From the NCBI RefSeq assembly GCF_001952855.1, contig NZ_LPNO01000023.1, forward strand, positions 18,596 to 50,866: a DNA stretch of 32,271 nucleotides, written 5' to 3'. The notes beneath the pieces were generated by a model, which saw only the letters and a program-made list of their open reading frames with translations, did not search any database and was not told the DNA's origin. This DNA is from Pseudomonas sp. ATCC PTA-122608. Lineage in GTDB: Bacteria > Pseudomonadota > Gammaproteobacteria > Pseudomonadales > Pseudomonadaceae. Positions 26,044 to 32,271 of the stretch are shown here, piece after piece. Numbering within the stretch: the first letter of the stretch is position 1; every line of letters starts with the position of its first letter. Both the position numbers and the translations under genes were made by a program.

Positions 26044-26080
26044 CAAAAAAACGCCCGAGCGAATCTCGCCCGGGCGTTTT
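26044..26080 (-). terminator. Hairpin terminator between ahpC and ahpF
   Basis: AAAACGCCCGxGC (in 26047-26060) and its complement GCxCGGGCGTTTT (to 26080) form a long stem. In the minus direction it is followed by a run of seven T, so it is a good intrinsic terminator after ahpC (stop 26136) and before ahpF (start 26008). It would make AhpC more abundant than AhpF. Confidence 0.88.
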
Positions 26081-26135
26081 GAGGGCGGATGCAGCTTACT
26101 TAAGTGCGGTAACCCGCCCTTGGTACTTCACAGGC

Positions 26136-26699
26136 TTAGATCTTGCCGACCAGGTCCAGGGACGGAGCCAGGGTGGCCTCGCCTTCTTTCCACTTGGCTG
26201 GGCACACTTCACCTGGGTGAGCAGCAACGTACTGAGCAGCCTTGATTTTGCGCAGCAGCTCGGAAGCGTCACGGCCAACGCCGCCATCGTTCAGTTCAAC
26301 GATTTTGATCTGGCCTTCCGGGTTGATCACGAAGGTGCCACGGTCTGCCAGGCCAGCTTCTTCGATCAGTACGTCGAAGTTGCGGGAGATGGTCAGGGTC
26401 GGGTCGCCGATCATGGTGTACTGGATTTTGCCGATGGCTGGCGAAGTGTTGTGCCAGGCAGCGTGGGCAAAGTGGGTGTCGGTAGAAACGCTGTAGATTT
26501 CGACGCCCAGTTTCTGGAATTCGGCGTAGTTGTCAGCCAGGTCTTCCAGTTCGGTTGGGCAGACGAAGGTGAAGTCGGCTGGGTAGAAGAAGACGACAGA
26601 CCATTTGCCTTTCAGGTCAGCATCAGTCACGTCTACGAAGTTGCCGTTTTTGTAGGCGGTAGCTTTGAACGGTTTTACTTGGCTGTTGATGATAGGCAT
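26136..26699 (-). CDS. ahpC: Alkyl hydroperoxide reductase subunit C (2-Cys peroxiredoxin)
   Basis: The 187-aa protein MPIINSQVKPFKATAYKNGNF has peroxidatic Cys47 (FTFVCPTEL) and resolving Cys166 (GEVCPAKW), with the conserved TFVCPTE motif. It reduces H2O2 and alkyl hydroperoxides and is recharged by AhpF. GGAGAG precedes the ATG. The upstream region carries a possible OxyR half-site dyad at 26801-26817. It is first in the ahpC-ahpF unit, with a terminator in between. Next to it, upstream, is the tyrosine-recombinase gene. Confidence 0.97.
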   Translation of the reverse strand: MPIINSQVKPFKATAYKNGNFVDVTDADLKGKWSVVFFYPADFTFVCPTELEDLADNYAEFQKLGVEIYSVSTDTHFAHAAWHNTSPAIGKIQYTMIGDPTLTISRNFDVLIEEAGLADRGTFVINPEGQIKIVELNDGGVGRDASELLRKIKAAQYVAAHPGEVCPAKWKEGEATLAPSLDLVGKI

Positions 26700-26800
26700 C
26701 GTTGACTCTCCGTCAGGTTTGTAGAAGGGCTTAGTAAGTTGATGGGGTGAATCCTACCCACTCTCCCGGCCGATGGCTCATTGGCAAACCTGATGCTGAC

Positions 26801-26817
26801 GATTGGTTTTCACTATC
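26801..26817. promoter_or_regulatory. Candidate OxyR-type site upstream of ahpC
   Basis: GATTGGTTTTCACTATC, read on the minus strand as GATAGTGAAAACCAATC, is an imperfect dyad with ATAG/CAAT ends, about 100 bases before ahpC. OxyR sites are built of ATAG-type half-sites, and ahpC is a standard OxyR target, but the fit here is partial and only one pair is clear. Confidence 0.35.
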
Positions 26818-26848
26818 AAGGGACTGTATTAATAGAAGAAACCTTCAA

Positions 26849-27775
26849 TCACTCGAGGGATGCGCGGGTCATGCCTAGAAAGGGCGTCGCTTCAACATAG
26901 CGCATGGCAGATTTCATGTCTTTCCAGCCGACGTAAGTCATCAACGACTTCAAGTCCCAGCCACTGCGATGGGCCCAGGTGGCAAAGCCCCGGCGCAGTG
27001 AGTGGCTGGTGTATTGATCCGCTGCAATGCCGGCGCGCTCCAGGGCCTGGCGCAATAGCGGGATCACGCTGTTGGGGTGCAAGCCCTCCTCGCCCAGGTT
27101 GCCCCAGCGGTCTATGCCGCGAAATACCGGGCCGCGCACCAGCGCCGAAGCACTGAGCCACTCGCTGTAGGCCTGCACCGGGCACAGGCGCAATAACGCC
27201 GGCGTCTGGTAAGTGCGGCCAAGGTTTTCCCGATCGCTTTTACTGCGCGGCAAATACAGGGTAATGCCCGAGCCGGGCACTGCTTGCACGTCCTCGATGT
27301 TCAACCGACACAGCTCATCGCTACGAAACCCGCGCCAGAAACCCAGCAGGATCAATGCCGCGTCACGTTTGGCACGCAGCCAGCGGGGATGATCTTCTGC
27401 GCTTCGGGCGTCGCGGCCTTCCTGTTCGAGAAACTGAATCACCTGCTCAAGATGCTGGAGCTGCAATGGCTCGGCCTGCTTTTCCTGAGCCGGGTGCACG
27501 GCGCGAATCCCTTTCAGCACTTTGCGCACCACCGGCGCCTTGGTTGGGTCGGGAAAACCCTGACTGGTATGCCACTGGGCCAATGCCGACAAGCGCAGCT
27601 TCAACGTATTGACCGACAACACGCCCGCATGGGCCACCAGGTAGCGCGCCACGCTGTCGCTGGTCGCCGGCAGGAAACCACCCCAACTCACCTCGAAATG
27701 CTCGATCGCCGCGCGATAACTGCGGCGGGTGTTATCGCGGGTGGCCGCATTCAGATAACGGTCCAGTTCACTCAT
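26849..27775 (-). CDS. Stand-alone tyrosine recombinase (phage-integrase family)
   Basis: From the ATG at 27775 (MSELDRYLNAATRDNTRRSY) the protein has 308 residues; a GTG at 27820 would add 15. Neither has a clear ribosome-binding site. The N-terminal SAM-like core-binding domain (about 1-95) precedes a catalytic domain with the full set: Arg151 (GFRSDELCRL), Lys179 (RSKSD), His258-x-x-Arg261 (SHSLRR), Trp284 (GWKDM) and Tyr293 (AMRYVEA). It lacks the typical phage-integrase arm-binding extension. It is divergent from a KfrA-like gene, and no att repeats, excisionase, or foreign base composition are visible around it. Its target is unknown. Confidence 0.92.
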   Translation of the reverse strand: MSELDRYLNAATRDNTRRSYRAAIEHFEVSWGGFLPATSDSVARYLVAHAGVLSVNTLKLRLSALAQWHTSQGFPDPTKAPVVRKVLKGIRAVHPAQEKQAEPLQLQHLEQVIQFLEQEGRDARSAEDHPRWLRAKRDAALILLGFWRGFRSDELCRLNIEDVQAVPGSGITLYLPRSKSDRENLGRTYQTPALLRLCPVQAYSEWLSASALVRGPVFRGIDRWGNLGEEGLHPNSVIPLLRQALERAGIAADQYTSHSLRRGFATWAHRSGWDLKSLMTYVGWKDMKSAMRYVEATPFLGMTRASLE

Positions 27776-27872
27776 ATCTGTACTGCCATGGGGCGTTGTC
27801 CACTTCAAAACCTTGATCACACGGGATAATACGCCAATATCCCATCTGTTAAATCATCAATTTCAGGCTAAA

Positions 27873-27910
27873 TATAATCATGATATAGTACGTATATACA
27901 TACTACGTAC
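27873..27910. promoter_or_regulatory. KfrA-like gene promoter with long dyad GTACGTA-N9-TACGTAC
   Basis: GTACGTA (27888-27894) and TACGTAC (27904-27910) are perfectly complementary across nine bases, and each arm holds the palindrome TACGTA. Just upstream, TATAAT (27873-27878) matches a -10 box, overlapping the palindrome ATCATGAT (27877-27884), with TTAAAT about 18 bases before it. The dyad is 26 bases before the KfrA-like start in the 161-base divergent space. KfrA proteins repress their own promoter, so this is a good candidate operator. Confidence 0.55.
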
Positions 27911-27936
27911 CACAGTACTAAATCGACGGAGACTCC

Positions 27937-28944
27937 ATGGCTCGCGGCGGCATCAATAAAGCAGTAGTTCAAACGGCACGCTTGGCGATCCTCGCCCGCG
28001 GCGAAAACCCGAGCATCGATGCAGTACGCATCGAGATGGGCAATACCGGCTCGAAAACCACGATTCACCGCTATTTGAAGGAGCTGGACGAAAGCGAAAC
28101 CCGCCAGACCATCACCGAAGCCCCCATCGACGACGAGCTCGGCGAACTGGTAGCGCGGCTGGCCCAGCGCCTGAAGGAGAAGGCCCAGGAGCCTATCGAC
28201 CTGGCCCTGGCGCAGTTCCAGCAGCAGAAAGCCGCCCTGCTCGCCCAGGTCGAGGAACTGGAAGCCACCCACAGTCAGCTCAAGCAGCAGTTCGATATCC
28301 AGGCAGCCGCTTTGGCCGAAGAAAGTGCCTCCCTGCAAAGCACACGCTCCAGCCTGCAAACCGAGCAAACCCGCAACGCAGGGCTGAGCCAGGCCTGCAG
28401 CGATTACGAACTGCGGATCAACGACAAGGACGAGCAGATACGCTCACTGGAAGAGAAGCACTTGCACGCCCGGGATGCCCTGGAGCATTACCGCAACGCA
28501 ATCAAGGATCAGCGCGAGCAGGAACAGCGTCGCCACGAAGGCCAACTGCAGCAGGTACAGGCCGAGCTGCGTCAGGCTCAGCAGAGCGCGATGGTGCGCC
28601 AGGACGAGATCACCCAGCTGCATCGCGATAACGAGCGCCTGCTGATTGAACATCGAGTGACCGTAAAGGAATTGAGCGCACTGCAGGAACAGGCCCGCCA
28701 GGACCGCGATCAGCAGCGCCAGCTAAGCGAACAGGTGAACGTGATCGACAGCGAGCGCACCCTGTTGCAGGAACGCTTGCGGGTTGCACTGCTGGAGAGT
28801 CAGACGCGCCAGGAAGCGCTGGCCGAACATCAGCAGACCCACAAAACCCTGGAGCTGGACCTGGTCAAAGCCCAGGCAAGTATCGAGGCGCTGCGCCTGG
28901 CGTCCGTCGTTGCGACGGCGCCAGAGGCAACTACCGACGGTTGA
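27937..28944 (+). CDS. KfrA-like DNA-binding coiled-coil protein
   Basis: The 335-aa protein MARGGINKAVVQTARLAILAR has a compact N-terminal DNA-binding domain (about 1-60) with the KfrA-type block RGENPSIDAVRIEMGNTGSKTTIHRYLKEL. A very long alpha-helical coiled coil follows (about 75-325), extremely rich in Glu, Gln, Arg and Leu (QQQKAALLAQVEELEATHSQ). GGAG lies six bases before the ATG. KfrA of IncP plasmids is a repressor whose coiled coil helps plasmid stability. Here the gene is chromosomal, next to gor and divergent from a tyrosine recombinase. A role in chromosome or recombinase organisation is only a guess. Its stop abuts that of gor with no gap and no terminator. Confidence 0.88.
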   Translation: MARGGINKAVVQTARLAILARGENPSIDAVRIEMGNTGSKTTIHRYLKELDESETRQTITEAPIDDELGELVARLAQRLKEKAQEPIDLALAQFQQQKAALLAQVEELEATHSQLKQQFDIQAAALAEESASLQSTRSSLQTEQTRNAGLSQACSDYELRINDKDEQIRSLEEKHLHARDALEHYRNAIKDQREQEQRRHEGQLQQVQAELRQAQQSAMVRQDEITQLHRDNERLLIEHRVTVKELSALQEQARQDRDQQRQLSEQVNVIDSERTLLQERLRVALLESQTRQEALAEHQQTHKTLELDLVKAQASIEALRLASVVATAPEATTDG

Positions 28945-30303
28945 TTACTGCGCCACCGGCGTGCGCATGGTGACGAATTCTTCCGCCGCCGTAGGGTGCA
29001 CGCCGATGGTTTCGTCGAAATGCTGCTTGGTCGCGCCCGCCTTGAGCGCGATCGCCAGGCCCTGCACGATCTCCCCGGCGTCGGGGCCGACCATGTGACA
29101 ACCCAGGACCTTGTCGGTCTCGGCGTCGACCACCAGCTTCATCAGGGTCTTTTCCTGGCACTCGGTCAGGGTCAGCTTCATAGGCCGGAAGCGGCTTTCA
29201 AAAACCTGCACCTTGTGACCGTCTGCACGGGCTTGCTCTTCGCTCAGGCCCACGGTGCCGATGTTTGGCAGGCTGAACACCGCTGTCGGGATCATCGCGT
29301 AATCCACCGGGCGATATTGCTCAGGCTTGAACAGGCGGCGCGCCACGGCCATGCCTTCAGCCAACGCTACCGGCGTCAGTTGCACACGACCGATCACATC
29401 GCCAATCGCCAGGATCGACGGTTCGGCAGTCTGGTACAGATCATCCACTTCGACAAAGCCGCGCTTGTCCAACTTGACGCCGGTGTTTTCCAGCCCCAGG
29501 TTATCGAGCATCGGGCGCCGGCCGGTGGCGTAGAACACGCAATCGGTTTCCAGCACGCGGCCGTCTTTCAAGGTGGCTTTCAGGCTACCGTCGGCCTGCT
29601 TGTCGATGCGCTCGATGTCGGCATTGAATTGCAGATCCAGGCCACGCTTGGTCAGCTCTTCCTTCAAGTGCGTGCGCACCGAACCGTCAAAACCGCGCAG
29701 GAACAGGTCGCCGCGATACAGCAGAGAGGTCTTTGCGCCCAGACCATGGAAAATCCCGGCAAACTCGACAGCGATGTAACCACCGCCGACCACCAGCACA
29801 CGCTTGGGCAACTCTTTGAGGAAGAACGCCTCATTGGAGCCAATGGCGTGCTCGCGCCCCGGGATTTCCGGGATCTGCGGCCAGCCACCAGTAGCGACCA
29901 GGATATGTTTGGCGGTGAAGCGCTCGCCGTTGATTTCCACCTGATGCGGATCCACCAACCGCGCATGCCCTTCGTGCAGGGTCACGCCGCTGTTGACCAG
30001 CAGATTGCGGTAGATGCCATTGAGGCGGTTGATCTCGCGGTCCTTGTTGGCGATCAGGGTCGCCCAATCGAAGTTTGCTTCACCCAGGGACCAGCCAAAC
30101 CCGCTGGCCTGCTCGAAGTCTTCGGCGAAATGCGCGCCGTACACCAGCAGCTTCTTCGGCACACAGCCTACGTTCACGCAGGTACCACCCAGGTAGCGGC
30201 TTTCAGCCACTGCCACCTTGGCGCCAAAACCTGCGGCGAATCGTGCAGCGCGCACACCGCCGGAACCGGCGCCAATTACATAAAGGTCAAAATCGTAGGC
30301 CAT
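28945..30303 (-). CDS. gor: Glutathione-disulfide reductase
   Basis: The 452-aa flavoprotein begins MAYDFDLYVIGAGSGGVRAARFAAG (FAD loop). Redox disulfide Cys42-x4-Cys47 sits in GGTCVNVGCVPKKL. The NADPH-binding segment is near 172-180 (VVGGGYIAVEFAG), and the partner's active-site acid-base pair is His436...Glu441 (HPTAAEE). It reduces GSSG to GSH with NADPH in the cytosol, as a homodimer. GAGGAG precedes the start. Upstream lies the galU terminator, so gor has its own promoter in the short gap 30304-30354. Its stop touches that of the KfrA-like gene. Confidence 0.97.
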   Translation of the reverse strand: MAYDFDLYVIGAGSGGVRAARFAAGFGAKVAVAESRYLGGTCVNVGCVPKKLLVYGAHFAEDFEQASGFGWSLGEANFDWATLIANKDREINRLNGIYRNLLVNSGVTLHEGHARLVDPHQVEINGERFTAKHILVATGGWPQIPEIPGREHAIGSNEAFFLKELPKRVLVVGGGYIAVEFAGIFHGLGAKTSLLYRGDLFLRGFDGSVRTHLKEELTKRGLDLQFNADIERIDKQADGSLKATLKDGRVLETDCVFYATGRRPMLDNLGLENTGVKLDKRGFVEVDDLYQTAEPSILAIGDVIGRVQLTPVALAEGMAVARRLFKPEQYRPVDYAMIPTAVFSLPNIGTVGLSEEQARADGHKVQVFESRFRPMKLTLTECQEKTLMKLVVDAETDKVLGCHMVGPDAGEIVQGLAIALKAGATKQHFDETIGVHPTAAEEFVTMRTPVAQ

Positions 30304-30354
30304 TTCACTCTCCTCGGCAGGACAACAGCATACCTGCTTACATGGGGCCGAAAA

Positions 30355-30381
30355 ACGAAAAAGCCACCCGAAGGTGGCTTT
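30355..30381 (-). terminator. Terminator downstream of galU
   Basis: AGCCACC (30362-30368) pairs with GGTGGCT (30373-30379). On the minus strand the stem is followed by TTTTTCGTTTTT, so it terminates galU ahead of gor. Confidence 0.9.
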
Positions 30382-30406
30382 CCCAGATCAAGCAGGCAAC
30401 CGTGAA

Positions 30407-31246
30407 TCAGTAAGCCTTGCCAGTCTTGTAGAAGTGCTCGTAGCAGAAGTTGGTTGCTTCGATGTAGCCTTCAGCGCCACCGCAGTCAAAACGACGACCT
30501 TTGAACTTGTAGGCAATCACGCAACCGTCTTTTGCCTGTTTCAGCAGGGCGTCGGTGATCTGGATCTCGCCACCCTTGCCCGGCTCGGTTTCTTCGATCA
30601 GCTTAAAGATGTCCGGAGTCAGGATGTAGCGACCGATGATCGCCAGGTTCGACGGAGCATCTTCCGGCGCCGGTTTTTCAACCATGTCACGTACGCGGAT
30701 CAGGCCATCACCGATATCGTCGCCGGCAATCACGCCGTACTTGTTAGTTTCCTGAGGATCAACCTCTTGAACCGCGACGATGGTGCAACGGTACTTCTGG
30801 TACAGCTTGACCATCTGGGTCAGGACGCCGTCGCCTTCCAGGTTTACACACAGGTCATCCGCCAGTACCACGGCGAAGGGTTCGTCACCGATCAGCGGGC
30901 GACCGGTCAGGATCGCGTGGCCCAGGCCTTTCATTTGGGTCTGACGGGTGTAGGAGAACGAGCACTCGTCGAGCAGTTTACGGATGCCGACCAGGTATTT
31001 TTCCTTGTCGGTGCCCTTGATCTGGTTTTCCAGCTCGTAGCTGATGTCGAAGTGGTCTTCCAGGGCGCGTTTGCCACGGCCGGTCACGATCGAGATTTCG
31101 TTCAGGCCGGCATCCAGTGCTTCTTCCACGCCGTACTGGATCAGTGGCTTGTTCACCACCGGCAGCATTTCTTTGGGCATGGCCTTGGTCGCTGGCAGGA
31201 AGCGAGTGCCGTAACCGGCTGCTGGGAACAAGCATTTCTTGATCAT
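30407..31246 (-). CDS. galU: UTP-glucose-1-phosphate uridylyltransferase
   Basis: The 279-aa enzyme MIKKCLFPAAGYGTRFLPATKAMPKEMLPVVNKPLIQYGVEEA shows the nucleotidyltransferase signature and the Mg2+/UTP-binding AAGYGTRFLPATK. Later blocks VLADDLCVNLEG and GRYILTPDIFKLI fit the GalU family. It makes UDP-glucose for exopolysaccharide and LPS synthesis. TAAGGA precedes the ATG. No UDP-sugar genes flank it. Its 5' neighbour is a 307-base gene-free stretch. Confidence 0.97.
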   Translation of the reverse strand: MIKKCLFPAAGYGTRFLPATKAMPKEMLPVVNKPLIQYGVEEALDAGLNEISIVTGRGKRALEDHFDISYELENQIKGTDKEKYLVGIRKLLDECSFSYTRQTQMKGLGHAILTGRPLIGDEPFAVVLADDLCVNLEGDGVLTQMVKLYQKYRCTIVAVQEVDPQETNKYGVIAGDDIGDGLIRVRDMVEKPAPEDAPSNLAIIGRYILTPDIFKLIEETEPGKGGEIQITDALLKQAKDGCVIAYKFKGRRFDCGGAEGYIEATNFCYEHFYKTGKAY

Positions 31247-31553
31247 ATGAGTCCTTACAAAGGGCTGTGCGTACGAAATTCGGCGCAGTCTAATCAGGCC
31301 GCAGTCACCTTACAATGGGTCCTGCAGGCGCCGCGATGTCAACATAGAGAAAAAAAGTCGGCGTAAGTTCCGCCAGCATTCAATCCAGTGCCTTCGCCGC
31401 TGTTAGAAATCGTCGGCTTGCGCCCGTCATTCAAAGGGCTTAAACCTTTTTAGCACGCTTTATGCCGATCGGCACTGAACTGCAACAACTTGCGCCGCCC
31501 CAGGCCGTTTGGCGCTATCATTACCGCCTTGAACCAGACAACGAGATTGATAG
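31247..31553. other. Gene-free stretch between galU and the 61-aa gene, with 12-base palindrome
   Basis: Contains the divergent promoters of galU (-) and the 61-aa gene (+). The only clear structure is the perfect palindrome TGCCGATCGGCA at 31463-31474. No coding region or RNA gene was recognised. A short in-frame ORF overlapping it has no protein-like features. Confidence 0.6.
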
Positions 31554-31739
31554 ATGTCAGAACCAAAAGGCGTGAACGGCTACCTGATCACCAAGCGAGC
31601 GGATGGCTGGCACCTGATCAACTTCCACGGCGACAGCGTTGCCGGGGCATTCGCGACCGAAGCTCAAGCCTGCGCCGTGGCCGAAGTGTTCGTAGATGAA
31701 GCCGGCCACGCGTCGAGCAAACGTCCCAAGACCAAGTAA
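31554..31739 (+). CDS. Small conserved-looking protein, 61 aa
   Basis: MSEPKGVNGYLITKRADGWHL...: a 61-aa soluble protein with a compact N-terminal part (GYLITKRADGWHLINFHGDS), an alanine-rich acidic helix (ATEAQACAVAEVFVDEAG) and a basic tail (SSKRPKTK). Codon bias is like that of its neighbours, a GAG lies about nine bases upstream, and a good terminator follows within 25 bases. I do not recognise a domain. Confidence 0.7.
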   Translation: MSEPKGVNGYLITKRADGWHLINFHGDSVAGAFATEAQACAVAEVFVDEAGHASSKRPKTK

Positions 31740-31759
31740 TACCCGCAGTAGTGCCAATC

Positions 31760-31785
31760 AAGCCTCGTTTAACGGGGCTTTTTTG
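31760..31785 (+). terminator. Terminator after the 61-aa gene
   Basis: AAGCCTCGT and ACGGGGCTT form a stem with one G-T pair, followed by TTTTTTG. Confidence 0.88.
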
Positions 31786-31884
31786 TGTTTGTCTGTACCT
31801 TGATGGCGGTTCGCTATAATCTCGCCTGAAACGCCCCACGACAGTGTCAGCGCTTCCCTCCAACACCCTAATGACGACTCCTAC

Positions 31885-32169
31885 ATGAACAAGATCCTGG
31901 CACTGATTGCGGTACTGGCGCTTACCGGTGGCTGCACCACCACTTCCGACACCGTGCTGAAAAATGGCGAACAAGGCCTGGCGATCGATTGCTCCGGCGA
32001 AGCCAACTCCTGGGCCAGTTGCTATGAAAAGGCTGATGCGTCCTGCGCGGGCACCGGCTACCGGATTGTCGGCACCGAAGGCACACCGGCCCTGAAAGAA
32101 AGCGACAAGACCCTGGGCAAGGATGTCGGCAACTACAAGACCCGCAGCGTGACGGTAGTTTGCAAGTAA
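31885..32169 (+). CDS. Small outer-membrane-type lipoprotein
   Basis: A 94-aa protein, MNKILALIAVLALTGGCTTT, with a short hydrophobic signal and a lipobox (LTGGC, lipidated Cys17). The residue after Cys17 is Thr, not Asp, so outer-membrane sorting is expected. The mature part contains four further cysteines (in IDCSG, ASCYE, ASCAG and the end VVCK) that could form two disulfides. Its sequence ends with a repeat-free VGNYKTRSVTVVCK. Function unknown. The ribosome-binding site is weak. Its stop lies directly before the stop of a minus-strand gene. Confidence 0.82.
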   Translation: MNKILALIAVLALTGGCTTTSDTVLKNGEQGLAIDCSGEANSWASCYEKADASCAGTGYRIVGTEGTPALKESDKTLGKDVGNYKTRSVTVVCK

Positions 32170-32271
32170 TTACATGTGAATTTCGGCGAACTTGATGCCC
32201 AGGCCGCGAATGGTCTCGATCAAGTCATCCAGGCGAGAAAAGGATTCGACTTCATCCTGGTCATCCACCAG
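32170..32271 (-). CDS. C-terminal end of a minus-strand gene, 5' part outside window
   Basis: The minus strand is open from the window edge to a TAA at 32170-32172, giving 33 residues ending ...RGLGIKFAEIHM, with an acidic start (LVDDQDEVESF). Codon use is gene-like. Too little is present to identify it. It converges on the lipoprotein gene with no spacing between stops. Confidence 0.6.
   Translation of the reverse strand: MVDDQDEVESFSRLDDLIETIRGLGIKFAEIHM

Noticed and set aside
26849..28944. Prophage or genomic island around the recombinase
   Set aside because: No tRNA gene, no direct repeats at the edges, no phage genes, and base composition like the flanking ahpC and gor.
28996..30405. 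469-codon plus-strand frame over gor
   Set aside because: Antisense shadow of gor, and it runs through the galU terminator.

Overview
The window looks like chromosomal DNA of a Pseudomonas, most likely the P. fluorescens group. Grounds: high-GC coding bias; an hpd product whose iron ligands fall one residue from the P. fluorescens HPPD numbering; a MvaT-family H-NS-like protein; an orphan CcoN-type oxidase subunit; and Pseudomonas-type REP palindromes (tgtgggagcgggcttgctcgc and its inverse). No tRNA, rRNA, CRISPR array or obvious prophage was seen. Species assignment is inference from recognition, not a search.

Layout. 1-5980: an LpxA-like left-handed beta-helix transferase cut by the window edge (-); a serine/threonine dehydratase overlapping a RidA-type enamine/imine deaminase (+); a YheO/DauR-like regulator (-). 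Both promoter regions carry a GGATA/TATCC dyad. Then come a ~760-base inverted-repeat element holding a REP pair, a sodium:solute symporter, and a second dehydratase of the animal SDS type. 6104-9688: orphan ccoN plus a small one-helix protein, a REP hairpin, an unknown 164-aa protein, an Asp/Glu racemase and a GNAT acetyltransferase. 9769-13579: a glycerate module (glycerate kinase, CdaR-type regulator, divergent MFS carrier). 13589-17557: an SDR without the catalytic Tyr/Lys pair, divergent from a LysR gene, then an aldo/keto reductase, a three-stem repeat and a RarD-like permease. 17568-22981: hpd with a long structured leader holding a possible 34-codon ORF; an EamA permease divergent from a LysR gene; a CSS-EAL c-di-GMP phosphodiesterase; a MvaT-family gene with a TTG start. 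23151-26848: a secreted small protein, gloA, and ahpC-ahpF with a hairpin terminator between them. 26849-28944: a stand-alone tyrosine recombinase divergent from a KfrA-like coiled-coil DNA-binding protein. 28945-32271: gor, galU, a 61-aa protein, a small lipoprotein and the end of another gene.

How genes work together. Dehydratase plus RidA is a metabolic pair: the dehydratase releases reactive enamine/imine that RidA hydrolyses. The glycerate kinase, CdaR and MFS genes form an import-and-use module. gloA, ahpC, ahpF and gor all deal with electrophile, peroxide or thiol stress and lie within 7 kb. The recombinase/KfrA pair sits in the middle of that stress cluster with no visible mobile-element context and is the least explained part of the window.
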